Assembly (NCBI RefSeq): GCF_000802245.2
Contig: NZ_CP021080.1
Coordinates: 5,642,001-5,706,000, forward strand
Length of the DNA stretch: 64,000 bases
From: Streptomyces pluripotens
GTDB taxonomy: Bacteria; Actinomycetota; Actinomycetes; Streptomycetales; Streptomycetaceae
Reading direction: 5' to 3'
Every line of letters begins with the position of its first letter. Position 1 is the first letter of the stretch. The position numbers were made by a program, and so were the translations under genes. Of the stretch, positions 35,991 through 43,521 are shown piece after piece. The notes beneath the pieces are model-generated. The model saw nothing but the letters and a program-made list of their open reading frames with translations. It did no database searches and was not told the DNA's origin.

Positions 35991-35993
35991 GTG
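35977..35993 (+). promoter_or_regulatory. Probable leaderless start of the KimA-like gene
   Basis: TACGAT (35977-35982) is a good -10 hexamer, and the GTG start begins 8 bases later, where transcription would initiate. No Shine-Dalgarno sequence precedes the GTG. A -35 element is not evident. Confidence 0.4.
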
Positions 35994-38039
35994 TCCAAAC
36001 TGACCGACGTGCCCAAACGGATCCTGATCGGGCGCGCACTGCGCAGTGACCGGCTGGGGGAAACACTCCTGCCGAAGCGCATCGCACTCCCCGTCTTCGC
36101 CTCCGACCCGCTGTCCTCCGTCGCCTATGCGCCAGGAGAGGTCCTGCTGGTCCTGTCCGTCGCGGGCGTGTCGGCGTACCACTTCAGCCCGTGGATCGCC
36201 CTCGCGGTCGTCGTGCTGATGTTCACCGTCGTCGCCTCCTACCGGCAGAACGTGCATGCCTACCCGAGCGGTGGCGGCGACTACGAGGTGGCCACCACCA
36301 ACCTCGGACCGAAGGCGGGCCTGACCGTCGCCAGCGCCCTGCTGGTGGACTACGTCCTGACCGTCGCCGTCTCCATCGCCTCCGGCATCGAGAACCTGGG
36401 TTCCGCGATCCCCTTCGTCGTGCAGCACAAGGTGCTCTGCGCGGTCGCCGTGATCGTCCTGCTGACGCTGATGAACCTGCGTGGCGTGAAGGAGTCGGGC
36501 AAGCTCTTCGCGATCCCGACGTACGTGTTCGTCGGTGGCGTCTTCATCCTGATCCTGTGGGGCGCCTTCCGCGGTCTGGCCCTGGGCGACACCATGCGCG
36601 CGCCCACGGCCGACTACCAGATCAAGGCCGAACACCAAGGACTTGCCGGGTTCGCCCTGATCTTCCTGCTCCTGCGGGCCTTCTCCTCCGGCTGCGCCGC
36701 GCTCACCGGCGTGGAGGCGATCTCCAACGGCGTCCCGGCTTTCCGCAAGCCCAAGTCCAAGAACGCGGCGACCACGCTGGCGATGATGGGCCTGCTGGCC
36801 GTGACCATGTTCTGCGGCATCATCGCCCTCGCCCTGGTGACCAAGGTCCGTATGGCCGAGAACCCGGCCGCCGACCTGCTCCACAACGGGCAGCCGCTCG
36901 GTGCCGGCTATGTTCAGGACCCGGTGATCTCCCAGGTCGCCGCGGCGGTGTTCGGCGAGGGCAGCTTCCTGTTCGTCGTACTGGCGGCTGCGACGGCGCT
37001 CGTCCTGTTCCTGGCCGCGAACACGGCGTACAACGGCTTCCCGCTGCTCGGCTCGATCCTCGCCCAGGACCGCTACCTGCCGCGCCAGCTGCACACCCGC
37101 GGCGACCGCCTCGCCTTCTCCAACGGCATCGTGCTCCTCGCGGGCGCCGCCATGCTGCTGACGGTCGTCTACGGCGCGGACTCCACACGCTTGATCCAGT
37201 TGTACATCGTCGGCGTGTTCGTGTCCTTCACGCTCAGCCAGATCGGCATGGTCCGGCACTGGAACCGCCATCTGGCGGTCGAGAAGGACCCGGCCTCACG
37301 CAGCCGCATGATTCGTTCCCGCGCGATCAACGCGTTCGGCGCCTTCTTCACCGGCCTGGTGCTCGTCGTCGTCCTGGTCACCAAGTTCACCCATGGCGCC
37401 TGGGTCGCCCTGCTGGGCATGGTCATCTTCTACGCGACGATGACCGCGATCCGGAAGCACTACGACCGCGTCGCCGAGGAGATCGCGGCCCCGGAGGGTC
37501 CGAGCGACGACATGGTCCGCCCGTCCCGGGTGCACTCGGTGGTGCTGATCTCGAAAATCCACCGTCCTACGCTGCGAGCCCTGGCCTACGCCAAGCTGAT
37601 GCGCTCGGACACCCTGGAGGCGCTCACGGTCAATGTCGACCCGGCCGAGACCAAGGCGCTGCGCGAGGAGTGGGAGGTCCGTGGCATCGACGTTCCGCTG
37701 AAGGTGCTGGACTCGCCGTACCGAGAGGTCACGCGGCCAGTGATCGAGTACGTCAAGAGCCTGCGCAAGGAGTCCCCGCGCGACGCGGTCTCCGTGATCA
37801 TTCCCGAGTACGTGGTCGGACACTGGTACGAGCACCTGTTGCACAACCAGAGCGCCCTGCGCCTGAAGGGCCGGCTGCTGTTCACCCCCGGAGTGATGGT
37901 CACCTCCATCCCCTACCAGCTGGCCTCCTCCGAGGCGGCCAAGCTGCGAGCCCGCAAGCGGCAGGAGTGGAACGCGCCCGGTGCGGTCCGGCGGGGTCCT
38001 GCCGAGCGGCCCAAGGCGGCGCCCGCGGGGAAGGACTGA
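35991..38039 (+). CDS. KimA/KUP-like APC-superfamily potassium importer
   Basis: 682 aa from GTG 35991, which begins the conserved part (SKLTDVPKRILIGRALRS); the open frame upstream is unlike protein. About 12 transmembrane segments (60-480) and a cytoplasmic C-terminal domain (about 500-682). Segments match Bacillus subtilis KimA closely as I remember it: SDPLSSVAYAPGEVLLVL, AYPSGGGDYEVATTNLGPK, AFSSGCAALTGVEAISNGVP and LHNQSALRLKGRLLF. KimA is a high-affinity H+/K+ symporter inhibited by c-di-AMP. Often annotated only as amino-acid permease. Lies next to two TrkA genes and near kdpDE, which supports a K+ role. Confidence 0.82.
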   Translation: MSKLTDVPKRILIGRALRSDRLGETLLPKRIALPVFASDPLSSVAYAPGEVLLVLSVAGVSAYHFSPWIALAVVVLMFTVVASYRQNVHAYPSGGGDYEVATTNLGPKAGLTVASALLVDYVLTVAVSIASGIENLGSAIPFVVQHKVLCAVAVIVLLTLMNLRGVKESGKLFAIPTYVFVGGVFILILWGAFRGLALGDTMRAPTADYQIKAEHQGLAGFALIFLLLRAFSSGCAALTGVEAISNGVPAFRKPKSKNAATTLAMMGLLAVTMFCGIIALALVTKVRMAENPAADLLHNGQPLGAGYVQDPVISQVAAAVFGEGSFLFVVLAAATALVLFLAANTAYNGFPLLGSILAQDRYLPRQLHTRGDRLAFSNGIVLLAGAAMLLTVVYGADSTRLIQLYIVGVFVSFTLSQIGMVRHWNRHLAVEKDPASRSRMIRSRAINAFGAFFTGLVLVVVLVTKFTHGAWVALLGMVIFYATMTAIRKHYDRVAEEIAAPEGPSDDMVRPSRVHSVVLISKIHRPTLRALAYAKLMRSDTLEALTVNVDPAETKALREEWEVRGIDVPLKVLDSPYREVTRPVIEYVKSLRKESPRDAVSVIIPEYVVGHWYEHLLHNQSALRLKGRLLFTPGVMVTSIPYQLASSEAAKLRARKRQEWNAPGAVRRGPAERPKAAPAGKD

Positions 38040-38162
38040 GCGAGCCCGGACCGAAGCGGGGCGGCGAACACGTAGACTGGTGGGCTGTTGTCCGGCCCAC
38101 CCGTCGCGGCCGTTCCGCTCTCGCCGCCCGTCATCGATTTTCCGATCTGGAGTCACCCCACC

Positions 38163-39491
38163 ATGCAGGCAGAACCGACCAAGTCGCTGGTGGGTGAGGA
38201 GTACGAGGTCGAGATCGGCCCCGTTGCCCACGGCGGCCACTGCATCGCCCGCACCACCGAGGGGCAGGTGCTGTTTGTCCGGCACGCCCTGCCCGGTGAG
38301 CGGGTGGTGGCCCGGGTGACGGAGGGCGAGGAGGGCGCCCGCTTCTTGCGCGCCGATGCCGTCCGGATTCTGGAGGCAGCCAAGGACCGCATCGCAGCCC
38401 CTTGCCGCTTCGCCGGCCCAGGCCGCTGCGGTGGTTGCGACTGGCAGCACGCCAAGCCGGGCGCCCAGCGCAGGCTGAAGGCCGAGGTGATCGCCGAGCA
38501 GCTCAAGCGGCTCGCGGGTCTGTCCCCCGAGGAGGCGGGCTGGGATGGCACGGTGGTTCCCGCCGAAGGGGACAAGCTGCCCTCCGGACAGGTCCCTCAG
38601 TGGCGCACGCGGGTGCAGTACGCCGTCGACGCCGAGGGGCACGCGGGCCTGCGCCGCCACCGCTCGCACGAGGTCGAACGCATCGACCACTGCATGATCG
38701 CGGCAGAGGGCGTCAGCGAACTCGGCATCGAGAAGCGGGACTGGTCCGGCATGGAGTCGGTGGAGGCGATCGCGGCCACCGGCTCACAGGACCGTCAGGT
38801 GATCCTCACCCCGCGCCCCGGCGCCCGCCTCCCGCTGGTGGAATTGGACAAGCCGGTCTCGGTACTGCGGGTGGACGAGAAGTCCGGTGGCGTCCACCGC
38901 GTGCACGGCCGCCCCTTCGTCCGCGAACGTGCTGACGGCCGTACCTACCGCGTGGGCAACGGCGGCTTCTGGCAGGTCCATCCCAAAGCGGCCGACACCC
39001 TGGTCACCGCCGTCATGCAGGGCCTCCTGCCCCGCAAGGGCGAAACGGCTCTGGACCTGTACTGCGGAGTCGGTCTCTTCGCCGGCGCCCTGGCCGACCG
39101 TCTCGGGGAGAAGGGCGCGGTCCTCGGCATCGAGTCCGGCAAGCGGTCCGTGGAGGACGCGCGGCACAACCTGGCCGACTTCCCCCGGGTCCGCATCGAG
39201 CAGGGCAAGGTCGAATCGGTGTTGCCGCGCACCGGGATCACGGAGGTCGACCTCATCGTCCTGGACCCGCCCCGCGCGGGCGCGGGACGCAGGACGGTCG
39301 AGCACCTGTCCTCCCTGGGCGCCCGCCGGATCGCCTACGTCGCCTGCGACCCCGCCGCGCTGGCTCGGGACCTGGGGTATTTCCGGGACGGCGGGTACCG
39401 GGTCCGGACGCTGCGAGCCTTCGATCTGTTTCCGATGACGCATCACGTGGAGTGTGTCGCCATCCTCGAACCGGCCGCGAAGGGCTCCTGA
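38163..39491 (+). CDS. TrmA/RlmD-family SAM-dependent RNA methyltransferase
   Basis: 442 aa from ATG 38163. N-terminal TRAM domain (about 8-68), Fe-S Cys cluster region (CRFAGPGRCGGCDWQHAKPG, about 81-100), SAM-binding domain with LDLYCGVGLFAGALADRLG, and the uridine-C5 methylation motif with catalytic Cys in AYVACDPAALARDLGYF. Makes 5-methyluridine in rRNA or tRNA. It is the last core gene before the defence island, so its 3' side is the insertion point of foreign DNA. Confidence 0.92.
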   Translation: MQAEPTKSLVGEEYEVEIGPVAHGGHCIARTTEGQVLFVRHALPGERVVARVTEGEEGARFLRADAVRILEAAKDRIAAPCRFAGPGRCGGCDWQHAKPGAQRRLKAEVIAEQLKRLAGLSPEEAGWDGTVVPAEGDKLPSGQVPQWRTRVQYAVDAEGHAGLRRHRSHEVERIDHCMIAAEGVSELGIEKRDWSGMESVEAIAATGSQDRQVILTPRPGARLPLVELDKPVSVLRVDEKSGGVHRVHGRPFVRERADGRTYRVGNGGFWQVHPKAADTLVTAVMQGLLPRKGETALDLYCGVGLFAGALADRLGEKGAVLGIESGKRSVEDARHNLADFPRVRIEQGKVESVLPRTGITEVDLIVLDPPRAGAGRRTVEHLSSLGARRIAYVACDPAALARDLGYFRDGGYRVRTLRAFDLFPMTHHVECVAILEPAAKGS

Positions 39492-40137
39492 CCTGCGGTT
39501 TTGCCCGTGTGCATTATGTGCGGTGTGGGCGTTACGGGCGATATCTTGACGCCGAAATGACGCTCTTGACGCTCATTTGACGCTCGTTCTGATGGGGCGT
39601 TAGGTAGGTTCCGGGGTGCCGTGAACTGGGGTGTAGCGTGGGCGGCCTGTCTGACGCCCAAGGGGTCGTGCGCGCCCTCGACGGCCGAGTAGGTGTGCTT
39701 GCAGAGACATCCGCTGTGTGCGCCGTGTGACTGTGGCGTCGGTCACCGGGCACCCGGCTGTTACGGCGACCTGGATCCCGGGTTCACCCGGGACGTGACG
39801 TGACTCGGCCACCAGGGCAAGGGGCAAACAGGAGTTGAGGCTTCGCGCCGAGCAGGACCTGGAGCGCGCCCAGGACCTATTCCGCGCGAGCTGAGCGGCA
39901 GCGTAGACGGCGGCAGCGGTCTTGTGCAGGCGCACTCCCTGCTTCGATCCGATGATGTCTCTCGATGGACGGGCGAGTAGCGGCGGCGGGCTATGAATGA
40001 TGCGGAGGATCGCCAGTTCGGCCAACCGGCGATCCCCCGCTATGTTGTGCCGCTTCCACGGCCTCTTGGTTGAGGCTGTCGAGGCTTACTGAGCGACCGT
40101 CGCCCCCGTAGCGTGCAGCCCGTTGAGGATGGCTGGT
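39492..40137. other. Left border of the defence island, no intact gene
   Basis: 646 bases between the methyltransferase and the pPIWI-RE gene. Contains tandem TGACGC repeats (39547-39585) and a short protein-like tail (around 39795-39894, GKQELRLRAEQDLERAQDLF, then stop) that may be a remnant of a lost gene. No complete gene, tRNA or integrase is visible. Confidence 0.55.
39547..39585. repeat. Four TGACGC direct repeats, candidate recombinase arm sites
   Basis: TGACGC begins at 39547, 39558, 39567 and 39578; three copies extend to (A/T)TGACGCTC. The 9-11 bp spacing fits arm-type sites of tyrosine integrases or a multimeric regulator. They lie just past the last core gene, where an integrated element would end. 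Confidence 0.6.
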
Positions 40138-43100
40138 CTACTCCTGGTCGGCGGTCTGTTGTGCGTCGCCAGTCGCTTCCGCCTCATTGTCCTCCTGAGG
40201 GGCGGTGCGGCGGTACTGCGGGTGGTCCAGGTCCATCTGCTGGGCCGCGTGGAGATGGACGGGGTAGCGGGTTCGGTTGCTCCATGCCAGGGGGCGGTTG
40301 CACAGGCGCGCGGTGAGGTTCGCGAGCACCTCCTGGCCCACCCCCGGCGTCAGTGGCAAGGGGTAGATCTCGGTGCCGTTCATCGTGTACCAGTTGGCGG
40401 CGACCTCGTTCTTCGAGATGTTGCCCTTTTCATTGGAGCCGTGGCCGGCGGTCCACCGGGTTTTGTCTCCGCCGAGGCGGCCCGCCCCGTTCCCGTCATA
40501 CTGGTGAGGGACGTTCGACAGGATCCAGGTGGCGGGGCCGAGGTCGGTGTCGAGCCGGTACAGCGACGTCGTGGTGCTGTTCGCGCCGATCAAGTTCCCG
40601 TCCGCGTCGAACCGGCTGACGCTGATCGGCTGCGGCACCTCGTCCGCGCTTTTGTTGATCCGGATCACGGCGATGGGCCGGTCATGATGGCGCAGCGTGC
40701 TGCCGGGGAGCCAGGTGTCTCCGGGGTCTCCGGTCAGGCCCTGCTTGTTGTTGTGGAGGCCGCCCCACAGCCTGCGGGTTCCGACTCCGTCCACGGTGAC
40801 GGTGTAGGGGAGGCGACCGATGCGGACGGTCAGGTCGGAGAGGGCCTGGTCGATCTGCTCGGCGACCTTCTTGTAACCCTGGTTGTCGTCGACCAGCTCG
40901 GTCATCTTGCCAGTTGGGTAGTCCAGGGCGTGGAAGGCGGCGATGGCGTCGTTGTAGTGCTGCCACTTCGGGTTGGTGTAGCTCCAGCCGTGGAGCGTCC
41001 AGGCGCCTCCCTCTACGGAGGGAGGTACCAGGGCGACTGCGGTGATGCAGATCTTGGCCTTCTCTTTGGGGTGTTGCTTGCTCTGTCGGCGTACGTGGAT
41101 CCCGACGTGTGCGACGCCATGAGGTGCGTGGGCGCCGATGGGGTCGATCAGGGCTGTGTCGATGCGCTCGTCGAGGATTCCGATGTTGCGGTGCAGGTCG
41201 ACGAGGGAGTAGAGCGCCTGGTGGTCCTTGCCCTGGTCTCGCTTGCGTTTGGTTTGCTTCATGTCGGCGATGTACTGCGACACGATGCCCCTCTGGGCGA
41301 TGATCCGGCGTCCTTGGTACTTGGCGTCGGACTCGTCGTTCTTCGCCCGCAGGCGCCGGTCTCGCCGGTTCTCGGCAGCTTCCTCCTCGGTGGTGTCCTC
41401 GATGGACTCGGCCGTGTACTCGGTCTCTGCCCAAACCGCTACGAGCGTTCCCGGTTCTCGGCGAAGGGAGGGGAGTCCGTCGACCAGCCCGGCCCGACCC
41501 GTGGCGGGGCCGTGCGCGAGGAAGGCGGGGGCGTGGTGGAACACGACGCTGACGGTGTCGCCGTGCAGCGGGACGGGGACGCCGTCGGAGGGGTCGATGC
41601 TCGTGGCGGGCAGGCTGTAGGCGTCACACAGCCCGTTGATCATGCGGGTGCGGTTCTCGTCCTTGCTCCACAGACAGACGATTCGCAGGTGCTCGTACCC
41701 CATGGACGTGAGGGAGCGGGTCACCTCGGCCGGGGCAGGGAGAGGGTTCTTCGGGTCGTTGCGGGGGAATCCGCGGGTGCTCAGGTGAATGTCTGGGCTG
41801 GTCGCGGCGTCGCCGAAGACGTCGCGGATGTGCCGGTCCAGCTCGCGCATGTGGTGCATGCCGACGCCGCGCCCGATGGGGAACTTGTAGCTCTTGCCCT
41901 GAATGGGGCGGATCTTGCTGTCCGGGCCGATCGGGGGGAGTGCTTCCCGGATCTCACCCTCGCCGCTTTCGGTGTCTTGCGTGGCGGCGTCGTAGTCGGC
42001 CTCGGCCTGGGCCCGGTTCTGGATGAGGCTCAGGGTGGTGTAGTCCATGCCGAGCTTGGAAAGGATCTGGAGCGCCATCCGGTTGATCCGACGGATCTTG
42101 CCGCGGCCGTCCAGCTCGACCTCGATCAGCGGGAGTCCGGGGTCGGCCTGCTCGACCAGCACCTTCCGTGCGTAGGCCAGGCTGGACTTGAGGCGTGTCA
42201 CCTGGGAGGAGGCCAGGATCACGGGGCGGGAGAGGTTGGGGAGGGTCTTCATGGACAGCCGGATGCGTGCCACGGCGTGCGCGGTGCCGTTCTTGTTCGA
42301 CCAGGGGTGGCCCCAAGCGATCAGGCCGCCCTCACTGTCCGGGCGGAGTGTGATCTCCTGCCCGTCAACCTTCCACGGACGCGCGGCCAGGCGGATCGAC
42401 AGGTCCCACGTCACCGTCCGGTACACCCAGCCCGGTGCGTCCGGCTGACCGTTCTCGTTGGTGATGAGGTAGTCGGCGAGGAGGCGGCGTTCCTCCGGGG
42501 TGCTGGCGACCTTCACGGCCAGCGGGTCGGGATTGTTGAGGCTGATCTGGTCGATGGGCGTGCCCATGGCCATGCCGACCATGAGGGTGAAGGCGTCGCG
42601 GAGGGTGTCGTCGTCGATCTCGACGCGGGTGACGAGGACGCCGGCCCAGGGGTCGAAGTGGACGTAGCCACCGGTCAGGCAGCGCAGCGCGGTCGTGACG
42701 ATGGAGTGGGGAGCCTGGACCTCTTCTCGGCCGGCGAGGTCCTTGTACGCGCGGTCGAAGCCTCTCCAGAGGTTCTTGAACCCGTTGTCGAACTCGCGGA
42801 CCATGACGGCGGCGCCATCGAGGAGCTGCGGGGTGCACAGGTACGCGGCGACGTTCAGCCGCTGCTTCTTGTTGACCCTGGGCGGTTGGCCCGTGAGGGG
42901 CTGAGCGGTCATCGGGGTGCGTGCTCCGTTTCTGGCCGTACGGCGGTACGCCGGGATGGGGGAGTGCGAGGCAGAGGAGAGGCTCTCGTCATCGGGTGCC
43001 GCGTCGCCCGCCGGCCGTGATTTGCGGCCGATCAGGCAGTCGTCTTTGGTGAGGTAGCTGCCGAGACGATGGATGCCGATGAAGTAGTGGAAGCGCAACT

Positions 43101-43320
43101 TGCCGGCCATCGCCGGGGGAAGAGCGCCGTAGACAGGGCAGAGGTGTACCTGATCCTGGCCGGCGAGGAGAGCTTCGGCTACCGAGGTGAGTTCCCGCGG
43201 CGATCGTGCTGCGGGCTTCTGGAGCAGGCGGATGATGTCCAGGGCCTGCGTGTAGGTGTAGTCCGTGCGCCGCTGGAGCTTCCGGGCATCCTTCTGCAAC
43301 GGGTTCTGCCGCTTGGGCAT
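40138..43320 (-). CDS. pPIWI-RE family protein (prokaryotic PIWI-like) with N-terminal extension
   Basis: 1060 aa from ATG 43320, which has GAGGGA 6 bases upstream. Internal ATG 42912 would give 924 aa, nearer the usual family length, but has only a distant GGAG. The core from about residue 150 (RLNVAAYLCTPQLLDGAAVM) carries the family's N-terminal and MID-like regions. The C-terminal RNase H-fold PIWI module contains ICITAVALVPPS, IAVIRINKSADEV, NEVAANWYTMNGTEIYPLPL and LAWSNRTRYPVHLH. The family is named for conserved Arg and Glu replacing the usual DEDX residues and is predicted to bind guide-target duplexes. Encoded after the nuclease and DinG-like helicase that define the three-gene cassette. 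Confidence 0.88.
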   Translation of the reverse strand: MPKRQNPLQKDARKLQRRTDYTYTQALDIIRLLQKPAARSPRELTSVAEALLAGQDQVHLCPVYGALPPAMAGKLRFHYFIGIHRLGSYLTKDDCLIGRKSRPAGDAAPDDESLSSASHSPIPAYRRTARNGARTPMTAQPLTGQPPRVNKKQRLNVAAYLCTPQLLDGAAVMVREFDNGFKNLWRGFDRAYKDLAGREEVQAPHSIVTTALRCLTGGYVHFDPWAGVLVTRVEIDDDTLRDAFTLMVGMAMGTPIDQISLNNPDPLAVKVASTPEERRLLADYLITNENGQPDAPGWVYRTVTWDLSIRLAARPWKVDGQEITLRPDSEGGLIAWGHPWSNKNGTAHAVARIRLSMKTLPNLSRPVILASSQVTRLKSSLAYARKVLVEQADPGLPLIEVELDGRGKIRRINRMALQILSKLGMDYTTLSLIQNRAQAEADYDAATQDTESGEGEIREALPPIGPDSKIRPIQGKSYKFPIGRGVGMHHMRELDRHIRDVFGDAATSPDIHLSTRGFPRNDPKNPLPAPAEVTRSLTSMGYEHLRIVCLWSKDENRTRMINGLCDAYSLPATSIDPSDGVPVPLHGDTVSVVFHHAPAFLAHGPATGRAGLVDGLPSLRREPGTLVAVWAETEYTAESIEDTTEEEAAENRRDRRLRAKNDESDAKYQGRRIIAQRGIVSQYIADMKQTKRKRDQGKDHQALYSLVDLHRNIGILDERIDTALIDPIGAHAPHGVAHVGIHVRRQSKQHPKEKAKICITAVALVPPSVEGGAWTLHGWSYTNPKWQHYNDAIAAFHALDYPTGKMTELVDDNQGYKKVAEQIDQALSDLTVRIGRLPYTVTVDGVGTRRLWGGLHNNKQGLTGDPGDTWLPGSTLRHHDRPIAVIRINKSADEVPQPISVSRFDADGNLIGANSTTTSLYRLDTDLGPATWILSNVPHQYDGNGAGRLGGDKTRWTAGHGSNEKGNISKNEVAANWYTMNGTEIYPLPLTPGVGQEVLANLTARLCNRPLAWSNRTRYPVHLHAAQQMDLDHPQYRRTAPQEDNEAEATGDAQQTADQE

Positions 43321-43481
43321 GTCTGTTCCCTCGCGCGGTATCCCATGCTTCCCGCCGAGACGTTGACGATGCCTGGCAGTGATGTGCGTGCCCGAAAACG
43401 GGACTTCTTCGCGCGGGTCCAACGGGGCCTTTGGCCAACGGTCGCTGCATGGGAGCTTCCGTCATTCGCCTGGGCAGTGCG

Positions 43482-43516
43482 CGTCCAGCCGTGCGTCACC
43501 ATAGCACGGCTGGACG
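43482..43516 (-). terminator. Hairpin between helicase and pPIWI-RE genes
   Basis: Perfect 13-bp inverted repeat CGTCCAGCCGTGC / GCACGGCTGGACG, 9-nt loop, starting 5 bases after the helicase stop. About 160 bases remain before the pPIWI-RE start, enough for its own promoter. Confidence 0.75.
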
Positions 43517-43521
43517 GGCGA

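Noticed and set aside
35991..38039. Amino-acid permease assignment for the KimA-like gene
   Set aside because: The APC fold is shared, but the segment pattern and the TrkA neighbours fit K+ import better.
39547..39585. CRISPR-like array from the TGACGC repeats
   Set aside because: Units are 6-9 bp with 9-11 bp period and no spacers; far too short for CRISPR.
40123..43020. 965-aa plus-strand open frame opposite the pPIWI-RE gene
   Set aside because: Antisense shadow without recognisable segments; the minus strand carries the conserved family motifs and ribosome binding site.
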